64,000 nucleotides of DNA, from contig NZ_JALJRZ010000002.1 in NCBI RefSeq assembly GCF_024519435.1, positions 248,001 to 312,000 on the forward strand. Reading direction: 5' to 3'. A program made the translations under genes and the position numbers. The notes under the pieces were generated by a model that saw nothing but the letters and a program-made list of their open reading frames with translations, did not search any database and was not told the origin of the DNA. The DNA is from Terrabacter sp. Ter38. GTDB taxonomy: Bacteria > Actinomycetota > Actinomycetes > Actinomycetales > Dermatophilaceae. This document shows, in pieces, positions 34,383-42,395 of this stretch. How positions within the stretch are numbered: position 1 is the stretch's first letter; the number at the start of each line of letters is the position of its first letter.

Positions 34383-36083
34383 TCACTGCGCGGTCTCGCA
34401 CTGGACGTCGGCCCCCGGAGAGGCCTGGCCGGCGCGGGCCACGACGACGGTGGCACACACCTTCGTGCCCTTCGGTGCCTTGACGGTGTAGGTCCTGGCC
34501 GTGACGGAGACGAGCCTGGCCCGCTCCGGGTTCCCCGCGTCGGACGGCGTCGGCCCGTAGGACACCCGGAAGGTGTCCTTCGTCGAGGGCTGCGGGTAGT
34601 TCCACGTGAAACGGACACTGCCCCGACCCGACGTCGCCGAGACGGTCGGCTTGTCGAAGACCCCGTCGCCGATCGCACTGTCGTCACCGGGCATGGAGAC
34701 CGTGGCGCTCGGCGTGGGCGTCGCCGGGGTCGGGTCGCCGGACCCGGACCGGAGCACGAGGAAGACGACGAGACCGACGAGGACGACCACCGAGGCCGCG
34801 AGACCCCAGAGCACTGCGGGCTTCGCGAGCGGGGACGTCGATGCGGGCGCGGGCACCGGAAGCGCCTGTGTCCCAGGCGTGCTCGCGGCGCGACGGATCG
34901 TCGCCTCCTCGGCGGAGTCGCGTCCCAGCGGAGCCGTCTGGCTCCTCACCGGGTCGGTCACGGCGGCCGGACGCACCGGTGCCGCTGCGGCCGGGACGCT
35001 CTGGCTCGGCATCGGCGCCGGTGACCAGCGCTGCCCCGCCGCCTCGGAGCGGCGGCGCGTCTCGTCCTCGAGCATCGTCGGCGACGGACCGACGGGCTGG
35101 GCGACGACGGTCTGCGGCGCCTTGATCCGTGTCCGGTCGTCGTCGTCGGCGCCTCGACCCGTGGGCGAGCCCTGGGTCTGGCTGACGAGGGTCGTGTGCC
35201 CCTGCTCGTCGAGGACGACGATGGGCGTGCGGCCCAGCCGCTGCCGCTGCTCCACGGCCTGGAGCGCGCGGGCGAACTCGAGCGCCGACGCCGGTCGGTG
35301 CGCCGGGTCCTTGGCCATCGCCTGGGCCAGCAGTCGCTCGAGGCCGGCCGGCACGTCCTGGCGACCCGTCGCGGGCGGCGCGGTGCTGCGGATCCGCGGC
35401 ATCAACGCGTACGCCGAGTTGTCGCCGCCCGGGATCTCGAAGGGCGACCGGCCCACGAGCAGCTGCCACAGCGTCGCGGCGAGCGAGTAGACGTCGGAGC
35501 GCTCGTCGCCGTTGCTCTGGCCGTAGAGCACCTCCGGCGGAGCCCACGGGACGGAGACACCCACGTCGTCGGTGGTCTCGGCCTCGACGTCGCCCTCGCG
35601 GGCACCGCGGCCGGCGATGCCGAAGTCGGTCAGGCCCGGGGCACCGTACGCGCTGATGAGGACGTTGGCCGGCTTGATGTCGCGATGCGTGATGTGGGCG
35701 CGGTGTGCCGTCTCGACGGCACTCGCGAGCTGGATGCCGGTGCGCAGGACGTCCTCGACCGAGAAGCGCTCGGCCCGGGCCCGCATCGCCAGGTTGGGCG
35801 GCGGGTAGTACTTCATGACGAGGTAGGGACGGCCGTCGTCCGAGGCACCGGAACGGAAGACCTGCACGATGTACGGGTGGTCGCCGAGGGCGGCCATGGT
35901 GTCGGCCTCCTCGACGAACTGCTGGCGCAGCGCGTCGGTCAGGCCCTCGGACTTGAGCACCTTGACCGCGACCGGCATGCGGGGGCTCTGCTGCTCGTAG
36001 AGGAAGACGTCGGCGTAGCCGCCGGAGCCGAGCGGCTGGACGAAGACGAGCCCCGGGATCTTCGGGGGCGCACCCTTCTTCAC
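34383..36083 (-). CDS. Membrane Ser/Thr protein kinase with outer FN3 domain
   Basis: A 566-residue Hanks-type kinase of the PknB class. The kinase domain (about 10-280) is complete: Gly loop GSGGYADV (19-26), Lys41, HRDIKPAN with Asp135, DFG (153-155) and APPE (181-184). A Pro/Ala-rich juxtamembrane linker with Thr/Ser residues (290-420) is a likely autophosphorylation region. One transmembrane helix (about 423-444) leads to an outer domain of about 90 residues (478-566) resembling fibronectin III, not PASTA. It may therefore sense or bind the giant FN3 protein encoded nearby. The FHA proteins and PP2C phosphatase of the same operon complete a phosphorylation circuit. A parS-like sequence lies inside the gene. 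Confidence 0.93.
   Translation of the reverse strand: MKKGAPPKIPGLVFVQPLGSGGYADVFLYEQQSPRMPVAVKVLKSEGLTDALRQQFVEEADTMAALGDHPYIVQVFRSGASDDGRPYLVMKYYPPPNLAMRARAERFSVEDVLRTGIQLASAVETAHRAHITHRDIKPANVLISAYGAPGLTDFGIAGRGAREGDVEAETTDDVGVSVPWAPPEVLYGQSNGDERSDVYSLAATLWQLLVGRSPFEIPGGDNSAYALMPRIRSTAPPATGRQDVPAGLERLLAQAMAKDPAHRPASALEFARALQAVEQRQRLGRTPIVVLDEQGHTTLVSQTQGSPTGRGADDDDRTRIKAPQTVVAQPVGPSPTMLEDETRRRSEAAGQRWSPAPMPSQSVPAAAAPVRPAAVTDPVRSQTAPLGRDSAEEATIRRAASTPGTQALPVPAPASTSPLAKPAVLWGLAASVVVLVGLVVFLVLRSGSGDPTPATPTPSATVSMPGDDSAIGDGVFDKPTVSATSGRGSVRFTWNYPQPSTKDTFRVSYGPTPSDAGNPERARLVSVTARTYTVKAPKGTKVCATVVVARAGQASPGADVQCETAQ
34599..34612. other. Isolated parS-like site inside the kinase gene
   Basis: GTTCCACGTGAAAC differs from the perfect parS core GTTTCACGTGAAAC at one base. 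It lies about 25 kb from the parAB cluster, and the same variant occurs at 59617-59630. ParB binding is plausible but a chance match in coding sequence is possible. Confidence 0.4.
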
Positions 36084-36126
36084 GAGGCACCTCCGTCCGC
36101 GGCCGGCAGGTGGTCGGGCGTGCGGA

Positions 36127-38619
36127 TCACGACGCCGCTTCGAAGGTGAAGGAGACCTCGTCGGCCATGGACACGAGCGACCCGGGCTCGAGGACCTGCT
36201 GGTCGTTGGCGCGCAGGCGGAGCGGGCTCTCGCCGGGCAGCGTCACCGTCGTGCCGTTGGTCGTCCCGAGGTCACGGATGAGCACGTGCCAGCCCTCGAG
36301 GATGACCTCGACGTGGTTGCGCGACACGTCGCGCTCGGGGCTCGGGACCTTGACCACGTGCGGTCGGTCGTGGACGGCCAGGCCGTCACCGAGCTTCGGC
36401 GCGCGGCCGAGCAGCACGCTGCGGTCGAGGGTCACGACGTCACCCGTCGACAGGCGGAGGACGCCGAGGGGCGGGCGCGGCATCGTGAAAGGTTCCTGCG
36501 GCGGGATGCTCGAGCCGCAGATCCGGCAACGGTCGCTGTGGGGCGGCGTCGGGTGACCCGCGGAGCAGAGGACGGCCAGGACGCTGGGACCGGAGAACGT
36601 CTGGTTCTGCGCGGCGTTGCGGGCCTCGAGCAGGGCGCTACGGTCCACGGTCAGCTCCGTCTCGTCGTCGTCGTCGGTCCCGGGGCCGACGTCGAGGGCG
36701 GGAGCGGACGTGGGCGCGACCGGTTCTGGGACCGGGGCCCTCGGGGCGACCGGGGCGGCGGGGGGCACGGCGGCGGGAAGCGAGATGGGCACGTCGAAGG
36801 TGGGCTCGGCAGGCGGCTGCGCCGCTTCGGCGTATGCCGTCACGGCGGGCGGTGTGGATGCCGCGGCCGGCGCGGGTGCGGGGCCGGTGCTCGCCGGCGG
36901 CGGTCCGGTCGAGATGAGCGGGGTCGCCTCGGGTGCGCGGACCCCCGGGGGCGGGGTGTTCATCGGGGGCAGCAGGCTCGGGGCCGGCGGCGGCGTGTGC
37001 CGTCCGGAGAAGGTCGGGACCTGGGGCTCCGGCTCGGGCTTGGGGACGTCCACCGCCGGGGCGGGGCTGGCCCACGGCACGGAGGAGATGAGACCACCCT
37101 CAGGCACGACCGGTGCGGACGGGAGGGGCCGCGCCGGTACCTCGGGCGTCGGGGCTGCGTTCGAGACCGGCGCGTCGGACGCACCGGCGACGGGTGGGAC
37201 GGAGGGGCCGACCGGGGCGGGCAGGTCGTCGTCCTCGTCGTGCCCGGTCTCTTCGTCATCGGACCGGGTCAGCGAGGCGAGCACCTTCCGGTGCTCGTCG
37301 GCGGCCGTGGTGTGGCCGAAGAGGTAGTCGTAGCTCGGCGGCGCTGCGGGTTGCTCGTCGGCGACGTCGCCCGCGTCGTCGAGGCCGGCGGTGGCGGGCC
37401 CGGGGACCGGGGGGCGGACCGCTCCGCCCACGGGCGCCGACGGAGTCGTGGACGTCGGGGACCCGGGGTCCGGGTCGAGCACCGGTCGGGCCGCCCACGT
37501 CGAGTCGAGGTCACGCGCCGCCGCCGCCACGGGAAGGTCATCAGACACAGGCGCCGACGCGGCCGGGTCCGTGGCGGCGACGGGTGCCAGGGGCGTCGAC
37601 GCGATCGGCGACGGGCCGGCATCGTCGCCGACGACGTCGCTCGTCGGGGTGGCACGCACCGGCACGGCAGGAGCGACCGAGGTCCACGAGCGGAGCGCCG
37701 GCGCCGGGGCGACGGGGGGCTCGGGCGTGATGTCGGTCGCTGGAGGGAACGAGTCGGCTTCGTTTTCCGAATCAGCCTGCGCCACAGGCTCTTCCGGCCG
37801 GACCACCCCGGAATCCGCTGCGGTAGTCGTGAATTCGTGGCTGGCCGCACTCGGCTCGGACGGGTTTCGTGGAGTGCTGCCCTGGGTCCAGCTGCGTTCC
37901 CAGGCCGACCGGTCCGGCCCGACCTGCGCGCCATGCACGGCCGCGGACGTGCTGTCGCCGCCCGCTGACGCAGCGAAGGTCGGGATGCCACCGGCCGGTG
38001 CCGACTGGTCAGGCCGGGGCTCGGCTGCTGCGTCGCGCCGGCTGCTCACCACGGGTGTGTCAGCCACGGCGATGGACGGCGCGGGCTGCCGCGTCGTCCC
38101 GGTGTCCGGGGTCGCCTCGGCCGGCTCGTCCGGCACGGTGAGCTGCGCCGACTCGCCCGGTGCAGCGGGGGACGCGGCGGGTGCGGGGCCCCCCGAAGGA
38201 GGTCCTGCCATGAGGTCCTGGGCAGGCACGGGCTGCGCCCGCTCGGACTCCTCGAGCACCCGGAGCACGACCCGGTCGGGATGGTCGGGCAGCTCGAGGT
38301 CCGTCCAGACCCTGCTGCTCGTGGCGCGCACGTCGTGCTCGGTGCCGTCGGCGAGGGACACGAGCGCCGAGACCGGCCCGAAGGCGACGATGCGGGTGCG
38401 CGGCTGCCAGTGCACGCCGACGAAGTGGTGCGCCTTGCGCATCCCGCCGGCCGTCAGCACCTCGACGACGTCGTCGATGTCACCGCCGTCGGCCGCGTCG
38501 CTCGCGGCGATGGTGCGCTCGTCGTCCTCGTCGAGTCCGATGAGCAGGTGCATGCCAGGGCCCCCGATGTGCGTCCACCCTTCGGGGGCCCGGTCGACAA
38601 CCACGGACGGGCCACTCAC
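36127..38619 (-). CDS. FHA domain protein with zinc ribbon and long disordered linker
   Basis: An 830-residue protein. Residues 1-125 form an N-terminal domain of unknown type (MHLLIGLDEDD, FVGVHWQP). Residues about 130-680 are Pro/Ala/Thr/Ser-rich and disordered. A zinc-ribbon-like segment (near 685-703, Cys, His, Cys, Cys pattern ending RCRICG) precedes a C-terminal FHA domain (719-830, with LLGRAP, VSRNHV and LGTTNGT). The FHA domain should bind phosphothreonine, likely on the neighbouring kinase or its targets. The GTG at 38619 is chosen because it lies two bases after the PP2C stop and has AGCAGG upstream; the open frame extends much further but overlaps PP2C. Confidence 0.8.
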   Translation of the reverse strand: MSGPSVVVDRAPEGWTHIGGPGMHLLIGLDEDDERTIAASDAADGGDIDDVVEVLTAGGMRKAHHFVGVHWQPRTRIVAFGPVSALVSLADGTEHDVRATSSRVWTDLELPDHPDRVVLRVLEESERAQPVPAQDLMAGPPSGGPAPAASPAAPGESAQLTVPDEPAEATPDTGTTRQPAPSIAVADTPVVSSRRDAAAEPRPDQSAPAGGIPTFAASAGGDSTSAAVHGAQVGPDRSAWERSWTQGSTPRNPSEPSAASHEFTTTAADSGVVRPEEPVAQADSENEADSFPPATDITPEPPVAPAPALRSWTSVAPAVPVRATPTSDVVGDDAGPSPIASTPLAPVAATDPAASAPVSDDLPVAAAARDLDSTWAARPVLDPDPGSPTSTTPSAPVGGAVRPPVPGPATAGLDDAGDVADEQPAAPPSYDYLFGHTTAADEHRKVLASLTRSDDEETGHDEDDDLPAPVGPSVPPVAGASDAPVSNAAPTPEVPARPLPSAPVVPEGGLISSVPWASPAPAVDVPKPEPEPQVPTFSGRHTPPPAPSLLPPMNTPPPGVRAPEATPLISTGPPPASTGPAPAPAAASTPPAVTAYAEAAQPPAEPTFDVPISLPAAVPPAAPVAPRAPVPEPVAPTSAPALDVGPGTDDDDETELTVDRSALLEARNAAQNQTFSGPSVLAVLCSAGHPTPPHSDRCRICGSSIPPQEPFTMPRPPLGVLRLSTGDVVTLDRSVLLGRAPKLGDGLAVHDRPHVVKVPSPERDVSRNHVEVILEGWHVLIRDLGTTNGTTVTLPGESPLRLRANDQQVLEPGSLVSMADEVSFTFEAAS

Positions 38620-38621
38620 GT

Positions 38622-39434
38622 CTACGACCTGCTCTCCCCTGATGAGCCGTTCACGTTCTCGCGCGGGGTCGTGTCCTCGTCGACGTCCGAGTCGGAGTCC
38701 TCGCCCTGTACGGCGACGACGATAGCAGTGACGTTGTCCCGGCCACCGGCCTCGACGGCACGTCGCACGAGCTCCGTGGCGGCCTCGTCGGCGTCGGGGT
38801 GGTCGGCGAGGACGGCTTCGATCTCCTCGAGGGTGAGCTCGTTGGACAGGCCGTCGGAGCAGATGACGAACGCCTCGCCCGGGTAGGGCGGGAAGACCCA
38901 CGTGTCGACGACGCCCATCGGGTCGCGCCCGAGCGATCGCGTGACGACGTTGCGCCCGGGGTGGCGGTGGGCCTGCTCCGGGGTGATGAGGCCGCGCTCG
39001 ACGAGCTCCCAGACCTCGGAGTGGTCGACGGTCACCTGCGAGAGCCGGCCGTCGAGACGGCGGTAGACGCGGGAGTCGCCGATGTTGAAGACCGCCCAGT
39101 GACGCGACCCCCCGACGGACACGAGGGCGAGTCCGGTGACGGTCGTGCCCATCCCGGTCTGCTCGGGGTGTCGCGCGGCCGACGCGAGGATGCGGCGGTT
39201 GGCCTCGCCGACCTGGGCGACGATGTCGCGCACCTGCACGACAGATCGTTCCGCGAGCTCCCCGACGGTCTCGGCGGCGATCCGGCTCGCGACCTCGCCC
39301 GCGGCATGGCCACCCATCCCGTCGGCGACGACGTAGACGGTGCCCTGCATGCACGCGGAGTCCTCGTTGTGGGCCCGGACCCGACCGACGTCGGTGGCCA
39401 GACCTGCCGAGATGGCCGGCACCGTCGTGCTCAT
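38622..39434 (-). CDS. PP2C-family Ser/Thr protein phosphatase
   Basis: A 270-residue cytoplasmic phosphatase of the PstP type, without a membrane segment. Metal-binding and signature motifs are present: HNEDS (Asp25), ADGMGGHA (Asp38), FNIGDSRVYR, CSDGLSNEL and GGRDNVTAIVV near residue 235. The last 30 residues are acidic and disordered. It probably reverses phosphorylation by the kinase encoded two genes downstream. The start overlaps the stop of the LpqN-like gene (ATGA), and the stop is two bases from the FHA/zinc-ribbon gene, so the three are tightly coupled. Confidence 0.95.
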   Translation of the reverse strand: MSTTVPAISAGLATDVGRVRAHNEDSACMQGTVYVVADGMGGHAAGEVASRIAAETVGELAERSVVQVRDIVAQVGEANRRILASAARHPEQTGMGTTVTGLALVSVGGSRHWAVFNIGDSRVYRRLDGRLSQVTVDHSEVWELVERGLITPEQAHRHPGRNVVTRSLGRDPMGVVDTWVFPPYPGEAFVICSDGLSNELTLEEIEAVLADHPDADEAATELVRRAVEAGGRDNVTAIVVAVQGEDSDSDVDEDTTPRENVNGSSGESRS

Positions 39435-39979
39435 GCGTCCACGTCCAGGTGCAGGTCGGCGGCCGCGTCGACGTCCGAGTCGTCAGCGGCGCCCCACGGG
39501 GTGACGCGCGCCGTCGTCAGCACCTGGCGGATGAGCTCGTAGTCAGCCTCGGCGTCGGCGCCACCCACCGCGCCGGTCAGCTGGACGAGGTGGGCCGGGG
39601 CATCGGCCGCGGCAGGCCCCCCGGGGGTGACCAGGTGGAAGAGGTTGGCCTGCAGGACGGTCTCGACGTCCGCGTCCGGCCACGTCGCGTCGCAGCCGAC
39701 GAACTGCGCGCCACCGAGGTCGGCGGCATACGGCTCGGAGACGGCTCCGCCCCGTGAGGTGGCCAGGGAGGCGATCTGCTCGAGGGAGTCCTCGATGCGG
39801 AAGGACGGCCCGCACTGCTCGATCGTGACGACGACGTTGGGTGCGAACGCCCCCTCGCGCGGCAGTCGCGCCGCCATCGTCGTGCCCGGTGCGTGCGCGG
39901 GCTCCCAGCCCTCCGGCACCTCGAGGGCCACCGACGGCTGGCCCGGGAAGTCGGCGCTCGGGTAGGCGAGGGTGCTCAT
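39431..39979 (-). CDS. LpqN/LpqT-like small protein, first gene of the export operon
   Basis: A 182-residue protein with the pattern seen in the mycobacterial LpqN/LpqT family: SVALEVPEGWEPAHAPGT near the start, FAPNVVVTIEQCGPS in the middle, and an Asp/Ala-rich end. No signal peptide or lipobox is visible, so unlike LpqN it should stay in the cytoplasm. Such domains often accompany type VII loci, but their role is not established. It is the first gene of the 39979-to-17374 unit and is coupled to PP2C by an ATGA overlap. The promoter should lie in the 243-bp gap upstream, which carries the palindrome at 40144-40157. Confidence 0.65.
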   Translation of the reverse strand: MSTLAYPSADFPGQPSVALEVPEGWEPAHAPGTTMAARLPREGAFAPNVVVTIEQCGPSFRIEDSLEQIASLATSRGGAVSEPYAADLGGAQFVGCDATWPDADVETVLQANLFHLVTPGGPAAADAPAHLVQLTGAVGGADAEADYELIRQVLTTARVTPWGAADDSDVDAAADLHLDVDA

Positions 39980-40139
39980 GGGCTCGTTCCTTTCGGTCGT
40001 TCCCGCGGGGGTCGGGGACGGCGCGGTCAGTCAATCATTCACGCGATGCCGTGTCAGATCGGGTGACGCACCGTCACGACGGCCGTCGTCGCGCGGGGAC
40101 GAGGTCCCGTCGAGCGTACGACTGCGCCACCCGGCGCCG

Positions 40140-40157
40140 CGATGGGGAGAACTCCCC
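40140..40157. promoter_or_regulatory. Operator-like palindrome upstream of the kinase/FHA/EssC operon
   Basis: GGGGAG-AA-CTCCCC (40144-40157) is a 6-bp inverted repeat. The 18 bases CGATGGGGAGAACTCCCC are identical to 17192-17209 except for one spacer base. It lies about 161 nt upstream of the LpqN-like start. A weak -10 candidate (TACGCT on the minus strand) follows about 21 nt downstream, matching the layout at the WXG100 promoter. A further short palindrome GGGAC-GAG-GTCCC lies near 40096-40108. Confidence 0.65.
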
Positions 40158-40222
40158 GCCCGCACGTCGGGCAGCACCTCAGGCGCAGCCCCCGCGCACA
40201 GCCCGACGGTGGGCGTGGCCCA

Positions 40223-41722
40223 TCAGCCCACCGACTCGCGGGCGGCCCACCAGGCGAGCAGCTTCTCGCGGGCGGCGTCCTTGCCGATGGGTCCGTCGTC
40301 GAGCCGGACCGACAGGAGGAAGTCGTAGGCCTCGCCCAGCACCGGCCCGGGACGGATCGCGAGCGCCTCGGCGATCTCGTTGCCGTTGAGCTCGGGGCGG
40401 ACGCTCGCCAGCTCCTCCTCGGCCGCGAGCCGCTCGATGCGCTTCTCGAGGTCGTCGTACGCGCGTGAGAGCCGCTGCGCCTTGCGGGCGTTGCGCGTCG
40501 TGCAGTCCGACCGCGTCAGGCGGTGCAGGCGCGTGAGCAGTGGCCCGGCGTCGTTGACATAGCGCCGCACGGCCGAGTCGGTCCACTGCCCGTCGCCGTA
40601 TCCGTGGAACCGCAGGTGCAGCTCGACGAGGCGCGCGACCTGCTTGGTCGTGTCCTTGTCGAAGCGCATCGCCTTCATCCGCTTGCTCGCGAGCTTGGCG
40701 CCGACGAGCTCGTGGTGGTGGAAGGAGACCCCCCCGCCGTCCTCGAAGCGACGGGTGGCGGGCTTTCCGATGTCGTGGAGCAGGGCGGCGAGACGCAGCA
40801 CGAGGTCGGGGCCGGGCACCGACTCCGGCGGCCCGTCCGCGGGACCCTCGAGGTCGATCGCCTGCTCGAGGACGATGAGCGAGTGGTCGTAGACGTCCTT
40901 GTGCCGGTGGTGCTCGTCGAGCTCGAGGCGCAGCGCGGGCAGCTCGGGCAGGAAGACCTCGGCGAGGCCGGTGTCGACGAGGAGGGTCAGACCCAGCCGG
41001 GGCTGGGGCGACAGGAGCAGCTTGGTGAACTCGTCGCGGACCCGTTCGGCCGAGATGATCGAGAGGGTGTCGGCCCGCTCGACCATCGCCGCCCGCACCT
41101 CGGGCGCGACGTCGAAGCCGAGCTGGGAGGCGAAGCGCGCCGCTCGCATCATCCGCAGCGGGTCGTCGGCGAAGGACTCCTCGGGCGCAGCCGGTGTCAT
41201 GAGTCGCTGCCGCACGAGGTCGGACAGCCCGCCGTGGACGTCGACGAACTCGAGGCCGGGCAGCCGGATCGCCATGGCGTTGACGGTGAAGTCACGCCGG
41301 ACGAGGTCGCCCTCGAGGCTGTCGCCGAACATCACCTCGGGCTTGCGCGACGTGCGGTCGTAGGTGTCGGCGCGGTAGGTCGTGATCTCGATGACGTGCG
41401 GGCCCTTGCGCAGGCCGATGGTGCCGAACTCGCGACCGATGTCCCAGTGCGCGTCGGCCCATCCGACGACGAGCGCCAGGATGTCGTCGGGTCGGGCGTC
41501 GGAGGTGAGGTCGAGATCGGGCGAGACACGCCCGAGGAAGGCGTCGCGCACCGGTCCGCCGACGAGGGCCAGCTCGTGCCCCGCAGCGGCGAACCGCTCC
41601 CCCAGCTCGGTCAACAGGGGCAGGACGGGTGCGAGCCGGGCGACGGCGGCCCGCAGGAGCGGGAGACCGGCGTCGGCCGGCTCGGGGCTGTCGGCGAGGG
41701 ACGTGTCGGAACGGTCAGGCAC
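40223..41722 (-). CDS. CCA tRNA nucleotidyltransferase
   Basis: Adds or repairs the 3' CCA end of tRNA. The 499-residue product has the polymerase-beta-like nucleotidyltransferase head with LVGGPVRDAFLG (53-64) and the metal-binding DLDLTSD (69-75). The RRDFTVNAMA motif and the neck domain follow, then an HD domain (ALLHDIGKP near 315) found in many bacterial forms. Its mycobacterial counterpart (pcnA, Rv3907c) is also divergent from a MutT-type gene. The GTG at 41722 is preceded by TAGGCT and six bases, so the mRNA is probably leaderless. A small hairpin (GCCCG/CGGGC near 40158-40172) lies downstream. Confidence 0.95.
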   Translation of the reverse strand: MPDRSDTSLADSPEPADAGLPLLRAAVARLAPVLPLLTELGERFAAAGHELALVGGPVRDAFLGRVSPDLDLTSDARPDDILALVVGWADAHWDIGREFGTIGLRKGPHVIEITTYRADTYDRTSRKPEVMFGDSLEGDLVRRDFTVNAMAIRLPGLEFVDVHGGLSDLVRQRLMTPAAPEESFADDPLRMMRAARFASQLGFDVAPEVRAAMVERADTLSIISAERVRDEFTKLLLSPQPRLGLTLLVDTGLAEVFLPELPALRLELDEHHRHKDVYDHSLIVLEQAIDLEGPADGPPESVPGPDLVLRLAALLHDIGKPATRRFEDGGGVSFHHHELVGAKLASKRMKAMRFDKDTTKQVARLVELHLRFHGYGDGQWTDSAVRRYVNDAGPLLTRLHRLTRSDCTTRNARKAQRLSRAYDDLEKRIERLAAEEELASVRPELNGNEIAEALAIRPGPVLGEAYDFLLSVRLDDGPIGKDAAREKLLAWWAARESVG

Positions 41723-41728
41723 CCGACC

Positions 41729-41734
41729 AGCCTA
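41729..41734 (-). promoter_or_regulatory. -10 box, leaderless CCA-transferase promoter
   Basis: TAGGCT on the minus strand is followed by six bases and then the GTG start, with no ribosome binding site in between. Confidence 0.5.
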
Positions 41735-41897
41735 GTGAGCGTTCGCCCTGCACCTGACCGCGCGCGTACGCGTGGGGTGGGCCACGCAGACGCGCCGGGA
41801 CTCGACGGGGATGACCGGTCCCGGCCCGGACACGCCGGTCGGCACCCCTCGCGTGCGGGGTCTCCCCGACGACGAGGGCGCTCCGGGCCTTGCCCGT

Positions 41898-41903
41898 TAT
41901 GGT
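41898..41903 (+). promoter_or_regulatory. -10 box, leaderless Nudix promoter
   Basis: TATGGT is followed by six bases and the GTG at 41910, the same arrangement and the same hexamer as at the PadR gene. It decides the Nudix start. Confidence 0.5.
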
Positions 41904-41909
41904 GGCGAT

Positions 41910-42395
41910 GTGAGCGCGCAGCCCGTCCCCAGCCCCGTGCCGGGGAGGCGTCTGCCCGCCGTCGAGGAGCGCTCTGCGGGCGGCATCGTCGTGGACGTCC
42001 AGGAGGGTCTGGCCCTCATCGCGATCATCGCCCGCCGCAACCGGGCCGGCCGCGTCGAGTGGTGTCTGCCCAAGGGCCACGTCGAGCCGGGCGAGACGCT
42101 CGTCGAGACGGCCGCGCGCGAGGTGGCCGAGGAGACCGGCATCGTGGGCCGCGTGCTCGTCGAGCTCGGCACCATCGACTACTGGTTCGCGACGTCCGAC
42201 AAGCGCGTCCACAAGTTCGTGCACCACTACCTCCTCGAGGCCACGGGGGGTGAGCTCTCCATCGAGAACGACCCCGACCACGAGGCCATCGACGTCGCCT
42301 GGATGCGCCTCGACGAGGTGCACCGCAGGCTCACCTTCCCCAACGAGCGCCGCATCGCGCAGGCGGCGTGGAACCGGCTGGCGGGGACGGCGTGA
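41910..42395 (+). CDS. Nudix hydrolase, MutT4-like
   Basis: A 161-residue Nudix enzyme. The Nudix box GHVEPGETLVETAAREVAEE (consensus Gx5Ex7REUxEE) is complete, so it should hydrolyse a nucleoside diphosphate derivative; the substrate is unknown. The mycobacterial gene in the same place is mutT4 (Rv3908). The GTG at 41910 is preferred to the in-frame GTG at 41772 because a -10 box lies six bases before it and the extra 46 residues look like promoter sequence. The stop overlaps the next start (GTGA), so it leads the operon of DUF6049, pseudokinase and sigM. Confidence 0.9.
   Translation: MSAQPVPSPVPGRRLPAVEERSAGGIVVDVQEGLALIAIIARRNRAGRVEWCLPKGHVEPGETLVETAAREVAEETGIVGRVLVELGTIDYWFATSDKRVHKFVHHYLLEATGGELSIENDPDHEAIDVAWMRLDEVHRRLTFPNERRIAQAAWNRLAGTA

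Noticed and set aside
38620-39354. Upstream extension of the FHA/zinc-ribbon frame through the PP2C gene
   Set aside because: It would overlap the clear PP2C gene; the GTG at 38619 lies two bases after the PP2C stop.
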